This document shows, piece after piece, positions 17,568-26,952 of a DNA stretch of 64,000 nt. Within the stretch, counting starts at the first letter, position 1, and the number at the start of each line of letters is the position of its first letter. The notes under the pieces were generated by a model that was not told where the DNA came from, ran no database searches, and saw only the letters and a program-made list of their open reading frames with translations. The translations under genes and the position numbers were made by a program. Source of the DNA: Streptomyces sp. SA15 (lineage in GTDB: Bacteria; Actinomycetota; Actinomycetes; Streptomycetales; Streptomycetaceae); the NCBI RefSeq assembly GCF_002291145.1, contig NZ_NTGE01000186.1, positions 62,001 to 126,000 of the forward strand, read 5' to 3'.

Positions 17568-19037
17568 TCACACTTCCCGGTGGTCGATGCCGAGCAGACT
17601 CGCGGCGGCCCGGAAGTCGGCGGTGTGGTGGCCGACCGCGAGGGACCAGTGGTGGCCGACGCCCGTGGCGCTCCACGCGTCGACCCACTCGCCGGGATCA
17701 CGGCCGAAGGCGACACAGCTGGTGGTGTTGCCGATCTCGAGCAGAGGGCCGGGGACGACGGTGCCCTCGGAGGTGATGAACGACAGGCTGCCGTCGGCGT
17801 CCTGGCCGAGGCCGAGGAGGGTGACGGGGCCGTGCCGGACGTCGAACTCCACGCTGACGCCCCAGCCGCGTTTGCCGTGGTAGACGCCCAGGCCGCGCAG
17901 CAGCGGGTCACGGGCGCTGACGGCGAGGTGGGCGGGCCCGTCGTGGCCCATCTCGACGACGTCGTCCTCGAAGTCGAGGGCCTGGATCTCGGTGAAGGAT
18001 CCTCCGCCACCGACACTCTGCGAGACCAACTGGGCAATGCTGGTGCGCAGTTCGTATTCGCCGGCGGCGGGCACGCCCCGGGCGGTGAGCAGGGAGGCGC
18101 CCAGGATCATGCCGGCGCCGAGCCGCTCGTGCAGTTCGCCGTCGAGACCGCGGTGGTAGTACGCGAGGGTGTCGAGGCCGAAGTCCTCGACGAGCCGGTC
18201 GAGGGCGACGGACACGGTCGCTCCCCACGCGAAGTCCTCGTCCACCACGCTGTCGTCGAGGGTGAAGACCTGCCGGGCGAGCGCCATGCGCTCCCGTGTC
18301 TCCGCCTCGGTCACCTTCTCCACCCGGTGCCGCAGGTCGTCGAACTCCAGCACCTCCACATGCGAGCCGAACGTCGCCGGAAGCAGCGTCAGATCGGTCG
18401 ACACGTCGAGCATGCCGGGATACAGGTGCCCCATCAGGCCGTGCCGGGCGTGCCGCAGGGCGGCGCGGACGTGGGCGGCGCGGACCCACTGCTCGATGCG
18501 CCGCCAGGCGGCCTCCTGGCGCAGCCAGCCCGAGACCGACCGGAAGGGGATGCCGGCGCGACGGAAGACGTTGCCGACCTCGGGCACCGAGCACTGCGCG
18601 CAGTACGCCAGCCAGTCGCCGGTGTCGAAGGTGGCGTGGTCCATCCGCTCCGACGGCTGGAGGTCGATGACCAGGACGGGCGTGTGTGAGCGCTGGGCGA
18701 TCGGCAGCACCATCGACGAGGTCAGATAGGTCGTCAGGAACAGCACGATGAGGTCGCAGTCCGTACGGCGGAGCTGCTCGGCGGCGGCCGCGCCCTCCTG
18801 GGCGTCGGAGATGAAGCCGACGTCGGTGACCTCCGCGTCCATCCGCCGCAGGCGCTCGGTGACGTACGCGGCCGACTCCTTCAACTGCGGGAGGAGACCG
18901 GGGAACTGCGGCCAGTACGTGCCGAGTCCGCCGGCGACCAGGCCGATGCGGGTGCGGCGGCGGGTCACCGGGGGGAGCAGATCGCGCAGGGCGGCGGCGC
19001 GGTCCACGGTCACGGTCGGGGTGTCGGTCGTTGCCAT
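17568..19037 (-). CDS. L-fucose/L-arabinose isomerase-family protein
   Basis: 489-residue member of the L-fucose/L-arabinose isomerase superfamily, cytosolic Mn-dependent aldose-ketose isomerases. The Rossmann-like N-terminus (RIGLVAGGLGTYWPQFP, then DLIVLFLTTYLTSS) and the segments VVDEDFAWG and MGHDGPAHLA fit the group, the last carrying the metal-binding His/Glu set. The ATG at 19037 has AAGGAG at good spacing; the frame is open much further but in the wrong frame of the transporter gene. It lies 32 bases after the MFS gene in one operon, controlled by a LacI-type site. True sugar substrate unknown. Confidence 0.8.
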   Translation of the reverse strand: MATTDTPTVTVDRAAALRDLLPPVTRRRTRIGLVAGGLGTYWPQFPGLLPQLKESAAYVTERLRRMDAEVTDVGFISDAQEGAAAAEQLRRTDCDLIVLFLTTYLTSSMVLPIAQRSHTPVLVIDLQPSERMDHATFDTGDWLAYCAQCSVPEVGNVFRRAGIPFRSVSGWLRQEAAWRRIEQWVRAAHVRAALRHARHGLMGHLYPGMLDVSTDLTLLPATFGSHVEVLEFDDLRHRVEKVTEAETRERMALARQVFTLDDSVVDEDFAWGATVSVALDRLVEDFGLDTLAYYHRGLDGELHERLGAGMILGASLLTARGVPAAGEYELRTSIAQLVSQSVGGGGSFTEIQALDFEDDVVEMGHDGPAHLAVSARDPLLRGLGVYHGKRGWGVSVEFDVRHGPVTLLGLGQDADGSLSFITSEGTVVPGPLLEIGNTTSCVAFGRDPGEWVDAWSATGVGHHWSLAVGHHTADFRAAASLLGIDHREV

Positions 19038-19069
19038 GGTCGGTGCTCCTTGTGAGGTCCGGTTCGGGT

Positions 19070-20368
19070 TCAGGCCCGGGCCACGCCCAGATCCGCCGGG
19101 GCGGCAGCGGCGCCGGGGGCGCGCCGGATGAGGACACGGACGATGTACCCGCCCGCGACCGCTGACGCCGCCATGCACAGGGTGATCGACCAGAGCAGGA
19201 CGGACGCGCTGTACTCCATCAGGGCGGGCGTGACGAACGCGACGCCCGCGAAGACCCCCCGCGACAGGGCGTAGGTGAGGCCCTGGGTCGTGCCGCGGGT
19301 GTCCGGGGGCAGCGTGAGCTGCGACCACACCTTGTAACTGGCCTCCCCCGCGAAGGGGTTGGAGATCTGGTAGAGCACGAAGAAGACGAGCATGCCGACG
19401 AGGGCGCCGGCCGTGAGGGAGGCGATGCAGAAGGCGACGATCTGCACGACCGTGAACACGTAGAACAGCCGGTCGCGCCAGGGGGTGTCGGCGATCCGGA
19501 CGAAGACGAAGGTCAGCACCAGCGCGATCGGGAGGAAGGCCAGATTGATTCCGGTGGCCAGGCTCTGCGAGGCACCGCTGACCGTGACCAGCAGATAGGT
19601 GCCGAACTGGCCGAAGGTGTTGGCGCCGATGCCCCAGGTGACGTAGTAGACGAAGGTCGCGGCCATCGGCAGCAACGCGGCACGGTTCCACACGTTCTTG
19701 AGCGCGGTGCCGCGCGGGGCGGCCAGCGCGGCAGCCTCGGCCTCCACCTCCTCGTCGGACGGCTCGTCGGCCAGCTCCAGACGGGAGCGGAGCTGCCAGG
19801 TGACCAGCGCGGCGACGGCCAGATGGCCGGTGATGAGCCGCGCCCCGGTCATGCCCGCGTCCGACAGGAGGTAGCCGAGGAAGATGACGACGACGATGCC
19901 CGCCACCCACATGACCTGCGTGAAGGACACCAGACGCGCCCGGCCGTCGGCGGGTGCGGCGTCCGAGACCACGGCCAGGGACGTCGGCAGATCGGCACCG
20001 GCCGCCAGCCCCGCCACGAGCACGCCGACGAACAGCACGATGTCGTTCGGCGCCAGCGTGATGACGACCGCGCCGAGCGCGAAGCAGAAGATGTCCCAGT
20101 TGTAGACGCGGCGGCGGCCGAACATGTCGGCCAGCCGTCCGCCGACGAGAGAGCCGACGGCGATGCAGCCGGTGACGATCGCGCTGATCGCGCCCGCCAT
20201 CCACACGCCCATGTCGTAACTGTCCCGGTAGATGGCAAGGTTGACGGCGATACTGACGATGAGAGCGGCGTCCAGGTACGAGGCCATGCCCGACAGCGCC
20301 GCGACCTTCCACAGGCGCTTGGGGATGGGCTGTTCCGCGGGATCCTGGGCAGTCGAGGTTCGGAACAT
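19070..20368 (-). CDS. MFS sugar transporter
   Basis: 432-residue major facilitator with about twelve membrane segments. The signature GGRLADMFGRRRVY lies between helices 2 and 3 and the central loop (LADEPSDEEVEAEAAAL) is acidic. It probably imports the sugar used by the isomerase downstream. The ATG at 20368 has GGAG eight bases before it. The promoter region shared with the divergent GH106-like gene carries two copies of a LacI-type site. Confidence 0.88.
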   Translation of the reverse strand: MFRTSTAQDPAEQPIPKRLWKVAALSGMASYLDAALIVSIAVNLAIYRDSYDMGVWMAGAISAIVTGCIAVGSLVGGRLADMFGRRRVYNWDIFCFALGAVVITLAPNDIVLFVGVLVAGLAAGADLPTSLAVVSDAAPADGRARLVSFTQVMWVAGIVVVIFLGYLLSDAGMTGARLITGHLAVAALVTWQLRSRLELADEPSDEEVEAEAAALAAPRGTALKNVWNRAALLPMAATFVYYVTWGIGANTFGQFGTYLLVTVSGASQSLATGINLAFLPIALVLTFVFVRIADTPWRDRLFYVFTVVQIVAFCIASLTAGALVGMLVFFVLYQISNPFAGEASYKVWSQLTLPPDTRGTTQGLTYALSRGVFAGVAFVTPALMEYSASVLLWSITLCMAASAVAGGYIVRVLIRRAPGAAAAPADLGVARA

Positions 20369-20432
20369 GATGAGACTCCGTCGGCTGGGGAGTGGCCTTG
20401 GTGGTCCTCGATCGACGGTGACTATAGGAGCC

Positions 20433-20444
20433 GAAAAACGTTCC
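20433..20444. promoter_or_regulatory. LacI-type site before the MFS/isomerase operon
   Basis: GAAAAACGTTCC, sharing the core AAAAACGTT with the sites at 20547 and 25659. It is 65 bases upstream of the MFS start. Confidence 0.65.
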
Positions 20445-20546
20445 AACAAGGCTCCGCGCGCACATCCGCAGCAAGAAGAGCCCACCGCCTCTCCAAGCCG
20501 CGGATCTGGCTCCAACACCCCAGGTCGCTTACGGTGAGGCAGATAT

Positions 20547-20556
20547 AAAACGTTTT
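20547..20556. promoter_or_regulatory. LacI-type site before the GH106-like gene
   Basis: AAAACGTTTT, a perfect 10-bp palindrome; on the minus strand it reads TAAAAACGTTTT. It is 45 bases upstream of the GH106-like start. Confidence 0.65.
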
Positions 20557-20600
20557 TAGATCAGTGAGGCGCCGGAGCCGTACTCGGAAGGACCGCACCC

Positions 20601-23600
20601 GTGATCTCTCCCGCACTGCAGCAGCTGTTCGAGGATCCGCCCCGGGGCTTCGGCCCCACTCCGCTGTGGTGGTGGTCGGGCGCGAGGGTCACCCGAGAGC
20701 GCCTCGCATGGCAGATGCGCAGGTTCGCGGAGGGCGGCGTCCACAATCTCGTCGTGATCAACCTGGCCCCGGCAGGCCCGAGTTTCGGCGCCCGGGCCGA
20801 CGAGCCGGCGTGGTTCGGCGAGGAGTGGTGGGCACGCCTCACCGACGCCTGCGAGATCGCCCGGGACCTGGGCATGCGCCTGTGGTTCTACGACCAGATC
20901 GGGTTCTCCGGCGCCAATGTCCAAGGAAGCATCACCCGACGGCACCCCGAGGCGGCGGGGCAGGCCCTGCGCTCGCGCCGGGCCGTCGTCTCAGGCGGCA
21001 CCGTCCCCCTGAAGGGCCCCGAGACGCTCGTGGGCGCGTACGACATGGCGGGTGCGCGCCTGCGCGTCGCTGACACGGCCCGGATCGCGGTCGCCGACGG
21101 GACCGAGGTGCGGCTCGTCGTCGCCGTTCCCACGGCGTTCGACTACCTGGACCCGCACGCCGTCGGCCTGCTGCTGGACGCCGTCCACCACGAGTACGAC
21201 CGTCGCGTCCCGGAATACCTGGGCAACGTCATCGCGGGCAGCTTCCAGGACGAACTGCCCGGCACCAACTCCTTCAGCCGCCGCTTCCCCGAGGAGTTCC
21301 GCTCCCGGCGCGGCTACGACCTGCTCGACCACCTGCCGGCCCTCTTCGGCGACGCTCCCAACGCTTCGAAGATCCGCGCCGATTACTACGCGGTCCGCGC
21401 CGAACTCACCGAAGAGGCCCTCTTCAAGCCGCTCGCCGCCTGGCACGACGAGCGCGGCATGCTCCTGGGCTGCGACCAGAGCAACCCCGCCCGCGCCGGC
21501 TACCCGGCCCAGTCGACGCAGCTCTACACGGACTACTTCCGCACCCACCGCTGGTACGGCGCCGCCGGCAGCGACCACCACGGCGACGCCAAGGTCCACT
21601 CCTCCATGGCCCACCTCTACGGCCACGAGCGCGTCTGGATCGAGGCGTTCCACTCCTCCGGCTGGGGCGGCACCCTGGAGGACACCTACGACTGGCTCCT
21701 GCCGTTCCTGCGCAGCGGCGCCAACCTGTACAACCCGCACGCCAGTTACTTCGGCACCGCGGGCGGCTGGTTCGAATGGGCGCCGCCGTCCACCGACTGG
21801 CGTCAGCCCTACTGGCAGCAGTACCCGGCGTTCTCCCGGGCCGTCGCCCGGATCTGCTCGATCATGTCGTGGGGCACCTACAGCGCCGACGTCGCGGTCC
21901 TGCACCCCACCGCCACCATGCAGGCCCTCATCCCGTTGGACGCGCCCGTCAAGCACTTCGGCGACGGCCGCCTCGGCGAAGGCCACGCCGACGTCGACGA
22001 GACGCAGCGGCACTACCTGGAGCTGTGCGGCACGAACAACTGGCTCCGGCCCCGGATCGGCGCCCTGGACCGGCGCCGAGTCTCCTTCGACGTCATCGAC
22101 GACGCCTCGGTGCAGCGAGCCGGGGCCGCCGACGGCGCCCTGTGCGTCGGGGACCTGGCGTACACCGCGGTTCTGCTGCCCTCGGCGAGCGTCGTGGAGG
22201 AGGCGACGGCACGTCGGCTGACCGAACTCCTCGACGCGGGAGGACGAGTCGTGGTGGTGGGTCGACCGCCCGCGACGGCGGCCGGCCTGTCCGGTGACGA
22301 CTCCGTCGTCGCGGCGCTGGCGGCGCATCCGCGGCTGGAGCGGGCGGGCGACGCCGAGGCCGGCGCGGCGGCGGTGGCCGACGCCGCCGGATACGCGACC
22401 GGCGATGTGCCGCTGCTCGTCAGGCGGAAGGACGACGTGGCGGTCGCCCTGGTGACGGGAGCCTTCCCCGACGCCCGTACGCATCCGCCCAGGGGAAACC
22501 ATGAGATCGACCCCGCGCGCTACGCCGACACCCGTTCCGCCACCGTGCACGCGGCGGTCGCCGAGGCCGAGGTCTGGAACCCGGCGACCGGCGCCCGCCG
22601 CCCCGGACACGTCACCGTCTGCGACGGCGTCTCGACCATCGAGGTGCCGCTCGAAGGCGCCCCCGCCGCCCTCGTCGTATGGCGCGAAGGCACCCCCGCG
22701 CCCCGGACGGCCACACCGCCGCCGGAGCCGGTCGAGACGATGGACGTCTCGACCGGCTGGGAGGGCCGCCTGGTCCCCACCATGGACAACACCTGGGGCG
22801 ATCTGGCACTGCCCCCCGGATCGTCCGTCGACGAGCCGCAGATCTGGACCATGCGATGGAGCGAGACGGACGCGCAGGACGAGCGGACACGGGTGACATA
22901 CGGCAATCGGGTGCGCGTCCTGCCCCCCGTGCCCTCCGAGAAGGCCCCCGACCCGCTGGACAGCGCCTCCGCCGAAGGGATCCTGGCCGGAAAGCTGCCC
23001 CTCGTGCCCCCGGACGCGGGCTGGCGCGTCTCGCTGTACTCGTCGAGCCGCGGGATCCCGGATCCCGAGGGGCTGCTCGGCAACAAGGGGCTGGTGGCCG
23101 AGGAGTTCGTGCGCGTCCCGGTGCCCGGCAGCGGAACCGTCGCCCGGGTCCGCACGATCGTGGAGACCGACCACCGCGGACCCGCCGAACTGCACATCGG
23201 CGCGGCGGCGGCCAAGCGTGTGTGGTGGAACGGCGAGCGGCTGGACACGGGCGGCGGCTATCTGGCGTCCGCCCGGGTGGACGTGGAACAGCCCCGCAAC
23301 GTGCTCGAGTACGAACTCGCGGACGCCCAGGACCGTCCGTTGCTCATCTCGGGCGCCGCCGGCACACCGTTGGGCAGCTACTTCTGCCTGTCCCGCCCGG
23401 ACGGATTCACGCCGCGTCCGCAGTTCATGTCTCTTCCCGAAGACGTACGACCGGACGGCCGCGTGACCTACCGCGCTCGGTTGCGACTGTCGAGCCACGG
23501 CGCGGAGGCGGTGCTCGTCGTGGGGGCCGCGGCGGGTGTCACCGTGCTGCTCGACGGCGATGCCGTGGCGCGGCAGGAGAAGGTGGAGTACTACGAGGCG

Positions 23601-24554
23601 GACTGGGGCGCGGTGCCGATGTTCTTCCGCCACCCACTGACGCTCCGCGCGGGCGAGCACGTACTCGAGGTCGTGGCCGACAGTGTCGATACGCGGGACG
23701 CGGTGTTCGTCGATCTCGTGGCGTCCGCGGGTTCCTCCGTGACCGCGCTGGTCAGCGGTACCGGCTGGGAGGCGGAGACGGGCAAGTGGCGCGGACACAC
23801 TGTCGAACACGAGGGCCGCTGGGGCGAGTTGCAGCACTGCTACGCGGCCGTACGGCCGCACCCGTTGCCGGACGCCGAGTGGCTCACCGGCGCTCCGGTG
23901 CTCGGCAACGCCGTACTGCCCCTGCGATCCACCGACGACGTCCACGAGCGTGCGCAGCGGTTCCGGTTCACCGTGCCGTCGGGCACCGTGTCGGCCGACC
24001 TGCCGCTGGCGCTTCCCGCACGGGTGCGGGTCGGAAGCGGACTTGAGCAACTGCTGGACGGTCGGAGAGAACTGACGCTCGATCAACCGCTGGCAGAGCC
24101 GACGGAGATCGAGGTCGTCACCGTGCCCACGGCCGTGCTGCGGGGCGGCTCCGCCTGGCACGGGCCGGTGCGCGTGCGTACCGTACCGGCGCCGCTGCCG
24201 CTGGGGGACTGGCGCTCGGTGGGGCTGGGCGGCTGGAGCGGGGGCGTGACCTATACGCGTGCCCTGGAGGTACCGGCCGGGCCGGATCCGGTGCTGGATC
24301 TGGGGCGGGTGCGCGGCAGCGTCGCGGTGTTCCTCGACGGGGAACCCGTCGGCGAGGCGTTCTGCGCCCCGTACCGTTTCCAGCTGCGCGGTGCCGCCGG
24401 GCGTACCGTCCCCGTCGACGTGACCGTCCACAACACACTGGCCCCGTATCTCGCCGAAGCGACGCCGACCGCCTGGGCCTTCCCGTCGCAGCTCTCCTCG
24501 GGCCTGCTGGGACCGGTGACGCTGCGGATCCCCGGCCTCGACGCGGGGCGGTAG
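20601..24554 (+). CDS. Large GH106-like glycoside hydrolase
   Basis: 1317-residue protein resembling GH106-type alpha-L-rhamnosidases. The start FGPTPLWWWSGARVTRERLAW and the TIM-barrel segments MRLWFYDQIGFSGANVQGS, FQDELPG, GCDQSN and WIEAFHSSGWGGT (Glu candidates in the last and in FQDELPG) fit the family; the second half holds beta-sandwich domains with jelly-roll phrases such as GPVTLRIPG. No signal peptide is visible, so it would act inside the cell on imported oligosaccharides. RBS is modest; the ATG-equivalent GTG at 20601 gives the family start. Divergent from the MFS/isomerase operon with LacI sites between; the lacI gene converges three bases after its stop. Confidence 0.75.
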   Translation: MISPALQQLFEDPPRGFGPTPLWWWSGARVTRERLAWQMRRFAEGGVHNLVVINLAPAGPSFGARADEPAWFGEEWWARLTDACEIARDLGMRLWFYDQIGFSGANVQGSITRRHPEAAGQALRSRRAVVSGGTVPLKGPETLVGAYDMAGARLRVADTARIAVADGTEVRLVVAVPTAFDYLDPHAVGLLLDAVHHEYDRRVPEYLGNVIAGSFQDELPGTNSFSRRFPEEFRSRRGYDLLDHLPALFGDAPNASKIRADYYAVRAELTEEALFKPLAAWHDERGMLLGCDQSNPARAGYPAQSTQLYTDYFRTHRWYGAAGSDHHGDAKVHSSMAHLYGHERVWIEAFHSSGWGGTLEDTYDWLLPFLRSGANLYNPHASYFGTAGGWFEWAPPSTDWRQPYWQQYPAFSRAVARICSIMSWGTYSADVAVLHPTATMQALIPLDAPVKHFGDGRLGEGHADVDETQRHYLELCGTNNWLRPRIGALDRRRVSFDVIDDASVQRAGAADGALCVGDLAYTAVLLPSASVVEEATARRLTELLDAGGRVVVVGRPPATAAGLSGDDSVVAALAAHPRLERAGDAEAGAAAVADAAGYATGDVPLLVRRKDDVAVALVTGAFPDARTHPPRGNHEIDPARYADTRSATVHAAVAEAEVWNPATGARRPGHVTVCDGVSTIEVPLEGAPAALVVWREGTPAPRTATPPPEPVETMDVSTGWEGRLVPTMDNTWGDLALPPGSSVDEPQIWTMRWSETDAQDERTRVTYGNRVRVLPPVPSEKAPDPLDSASAEGILAGKLPLVPPDAGWRVSLYSSSRGIPDPEGLLGNKGLVAEEFVRVPVPGSGTVARVRTIVETDHRGPAELHIGAAAAKRVWWNGERLDTGGGYLASARVDVEQPRNVLEYELADAQDRPLLISGAAGTPLGSYFCLSRPDGFTPRPQFMSLPEDVRPDGRVTYRARLRLSSHGAEAVLVVGAAAGVTVLLDGDAVARQEKVEYYEADWGAVPMFFRHPLTLRAGEHVLEVVADSVDTRDAVFVDLVASAGSSVTALVSGTGWEAETGKWRGHTVEHEGRWGELQHCYAAVRPHPLPDAEWLTGAPVLGNAVLPLRSTDDVHERAQRFRFTVPSGTVSADLPLALPARVRVGSGLEQLLDGRRELTLDQPLAEPTEIEVVTVPTAVLRGGSAWHGPVRVRTVPAPLPLGDWRSVGLGGWSGGVTYTRALEVPAGPDPVLDLGRVRGSVAVFLDGEPVGEAFCAPYRFQLRGAAGRTVPVDVTVHNTLAPYLAEATPTAWAFPSQLSSGLLGPVTLRIPGLDAGR

Positions 24555-24557
24555 AGC

Positions 24558-25577
24558 TCAGGCGCCGGAAGGCGGCCGCGTGGAGTCCCGCAGGACGAGG
24601 CCGGGTGCGAACACCCGCGCCTCGTGGGCGTGTTCCGCGCGGGCCTCCACCTCGTCGAGCAGCATCTCCACAGCCGCCCTGCCGAGGTCCTCGACCGGCT
24701 GCCGGACCGTCGTCAGGGGCGTTCCCACGAAGCTGGCGATGTCGAGGTCGCCGTAACCGACCACCTGCACGTCCTCGGGAATCCGCACGCCCCGCTCGCC
24801 CAGGCCGCGGCACAGCCCCGCGGCGAGGAAGTCGTTGGTGCAGAAGACCCCGTCGGGCAGGTCGTCGAGCCGGAGGGCGATCTCCCTGCCGTAGGCCACC
24901 GTCATCTCCTCGGCGACGACCTGGCCCAGCCGCGCCTCACGCCGGCTGCGCACGGCCTGCCGGGCGCCCTGGTACCGGTCGGCGCACTGCCGTATCCCGC
25001 GTTCTCCGTTCACGACGAGGATGTCGCGCGCTCCGCGGTCCAGGAGATGCTGCACGGCGATGCGGCCTCCGGCGATGTCGTCGACGGAGACGGAGCAGCC
25101 GTCCTCGGCCGACATGGCACGGTCGGCCAGCACCAGGGGGATGCCGCGCTCACGCAGCCGCGCGAGCCGGGTGGGATCGGCGCTGAGCGGAACCACCACG
25201 GTCCCGACGGCCCGCTGCTCGACGAGCATGGTGAAGTAGCCCTGCTCCCGCTCCGGCGCGTCCCCGCTGTCACAGAGCACGAGGGAGTAACCGTGGTCGT
25301 ACGCCGCGTCCGCCGCGCCCCGTGCGATGCGCGAGTAGAACGAGTTGGCCACGTCCGGCAGCACCAGACCGATCGAGGACGACTGTCCGGTCCGCAGACC
25401 GGCGGCTCCCGGATGGGGAACGTAGTCGAGCGCGGCGACCGCGTCCCGGACCCGCTCGGCGGTGCGGGCGTTGACGCGCTCCGGCCGGTTCAGGACGTTC
25501 GACACCGTCGACACCGAGACCCCCGCGGCGGCCGCGACGTCCTGGATGCGGGCGGGGCGAGCCGAGATGGCGTCCAT
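24558..25577 (-). CDS. LacI-family repressor of the GH106-like unit
   Basis: 339-residue LacI/GalR regulator. HTH: RIQDVAAAAGVSVSTVSNVLN, then hinge YVPHPGAAGLR; effector domain from SIGLVLPDVANSFYS, with FCTNDFLAAGLCR and VQVVGYGDLDIASFVG. The ATG at 25577 has GAGGGGGG upstream; earlier in-frame codons overlap its own candidate operator. Its gene abuts the GH106-like gene tail to tail. Three related sites (20433, 20547, 25659) suggest it represses the hydrolase, the transporter/isomerase operon and itself. Confidence 0.93.
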   Translation of the reverse strand: MDAISARPARIQDVAAAAGVSVSTVSNVLNRPERVNARTAERVRDAVAALDYVPHPGAAGLRTGQSSSIGLVLPDVANSFYSRIARGAADAAYDHGYSLVLCDSGDAPEREQGYFTMLVEQRAVGTVVVPLSADPTRLARLRERGIPLVLADRAMSAEDGCSVSVDDIAGGRIAVQHLLDRGARDILVVNGERGIRQCADRYQGARQAVRSRREARLGQVVAEEMTVAYGREIALRLDDLPDGVFCTNDFLAAGLCRGLGERGVRIPEDVQVVGYGDLDIASFVGTPLTTVRQPVEDLGRAAVEMLLDEVEARAEHAHEARVFAPGLVLRDSTRPPSGA

Positions 25578-25658
25578 CCACCCCCCTCGCTGTGGCAGCC
25601 GTGCGACCAGGCACGACGTGGTCCTCATGGGCGACGCAAGTCTACCCCGGCCGCGGTT

Positions 25659-25670
25659 AGAACGTTTTTC
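25659..25670. promoter_or_regulatory. LacI-type site before its own repressor gene
   Basis: AGAACGTTTTTC; the reverse complement GAAAAACGTTCT differs from the site at 20433 only in the last base. It is about 80 bases upstream of the lacI start, suiting autoregulation. Confidence 0.65.
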
Positions 25671-25797
25671 ATGTTGGTCCACGACGACCGCACCAGGCCC
25701 TGCACACGGGCGTCAGATGAGAATCCTCTCGTGATCGACCATTGTTTTCCGGTGGTTGGCAGACTGGCCGGATGATGCTCAGAGACCGGGTCGTGCT

Positions 25798-25983
25798 CAG
25801 CCCGTCGTCGCGGGCCTGGAGGGCGGCGCGGACGACTACATCTCCAAGCCGTTCGCCTGCGAGGAACTGCTGGCGCGGGTACGGCTGCGGCTGCGGGCGG
25901 ACGGTACCTCGGAGGCGTCCGTCCTGCGAGCCGGTGACCTCGCGCTCGATCTGCGCACCCGGCGGGTGCACGTGGACGGGCGG
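25798..25983 (+). pseudogene. Fragment of an OmpR-type response regulator
   Basis: The plus-strand translation contains AGLEGGADDYISKPFACEEL and LLARVRLRLR, the end of a receiver domain with its conserved Lys-Pro, then LRAGDLALDLRTRRVHVDGR, the start of the winged-helix effector domain. Neither the phosphorylated Asp region nor the DNA-recognition helices are present on either side. It is a both-ends-truncated relic. It marks the right edge of the carbohydrate island; the rest of 25984-26070 holds nothing I recognise. Confidence 0.8.
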
Positions 25984-26070
25984 GTAGCCGCCGACGCGCT
26001 CGGCGACGCTGAGGCGTATGTCGATTCCTCGCGGGCTTGGGTGGTCCGCGAGGCCCAGCAGGATCTGCCG

Positions 26071-26952
26071 TCAGGCGGGCTGCGTGGTCGCTCTTCCGGC
26101 TCCCCATCTCCGGGTGCGGTAGGTGCCCACCATGCGGCACGTGGCGTAGAGAGTGAACGAGATCGTCGTGACGTAGGGGCTGATGGGGATGGATCCACCC
26201 AGGGCGAGCAGGATGCCGCCCTCGATGGAGACGACGGCGAACAGGACGCTGAGCAGCGGCAGCAGCACCGGTGACGCGGTGACGCGGGCGGCGGCCGCGG
26301 CGGGCGTGACGACCAGGGTGAGGACCAGCAGCGCGCCGACGATCTGGACGGACAGGGCGACCGCGAGGCCGAGCACGATCATGAAGGCGAAGGACAGCGC
26401 ACGCACGGGCACCCCGCGGGCCGCCGCGACATCCGGATCGGCGCTGGCGAAGGTCAGCGGACGCCACATGACCGCCAGGGCGAGCAGGACCACGGCGGAG
26501 GTGCCGAGCAGCCACGACATCTGCGGGGTGTCGACGGCGACGATCTGGCCGGTCAGGAGGCCGAACTTGTTGGCCGCCCGGCCCTTGTAGAGGGCGAGGA
26601 AGAGCACGCCGAGCCCGAGGCCGAACGGCATGATGATGCCGATCACCGAGTTGCGGTCACGGGCGCGCGCACCCAGGATCCCGATCGCGCCGGCCGCGAG
26701 GAGCGAGCCGACGATCGAGCCCGCCACGATGTTCACCTCCATCAGCAGCGCCGCCGACGCGCCCGCGAAGGACAGCTCGCTGATGCCGTGCACCGCGAAG
26801 GGCAGGTCGCGCATGATGACGAAAACCCCGGCCAGACCGCCGACCAGGCCGAGCGCGGCACCGGCGATGAGGGAGTTGCGGACCAGCGCCAGGAGTTCGC
26901 CGTAGTTCTCGAAGCTGAAGATCTGCTGCCAGACCCCGTCGGCGAGCGTCAT
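26071..26952 (-). CDS. Zn/Mn ABC transporter permease (ZnuB type)
   Basis: 293-residue integral membrane protein of the ABC-3 family with about eight hydrophobic segments. Typical stretches are MRDLPFAVHGISELSFAGA, AARGVPVRAL and LVLTLVVTPAAAAARVT. It forms the channel for metal delivered by the binding lipoprotein. Its ATG overlaps the stop of the ATPase gene by four bases. It is the last gene of the operon. Confidence 0.92.
   Translation of the reverse strand: MTLADGVWQQIFSFENYGELLALVRNSLIAGAALGLVGGLAGVFVIMRDLPFAVHGISELSFAGASAALLMEVNIVAGSIVGSLLAAGAIGILGARARDRNSVIGIIMPFGLGLGVLFLALYKGRAANKFGLLTGQIVAVDTPQMSWLLGTSAVVLLALAVMWRPLTFASADPDVAAARGVPVRALSFAFMIVLGLAVALSVQIVGALLVLTLVVTPAAAAARVTASPVLLPLLSVLFAVVSIEGGILLALGGSIPISPYVTTISFTLYATCRMVGTYRTRRWGAGRATTQPA

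Noticed and set aside
17568..20474. A 968-codon frame that would fuse the isomerase to an upstream region
   Set aside because: The upstream half is a wrong-frame reading of the MFS transporter gene; the ATG at 19037 has a good ribosome site.
20991..24431. Open frame of over 1100 codons antisense to the GH106-like gene
   Set aside because: It mirrors the codon positions of the sense gene, has no recognisable domain and is a typical GC-rich antisense frame.
24118..24813. Minus-strand frame spanning the GH106-like end and lacI
   Set aside because: It crosses two real genes in a different frame and is Arg/Gly/Ala-rich noise.
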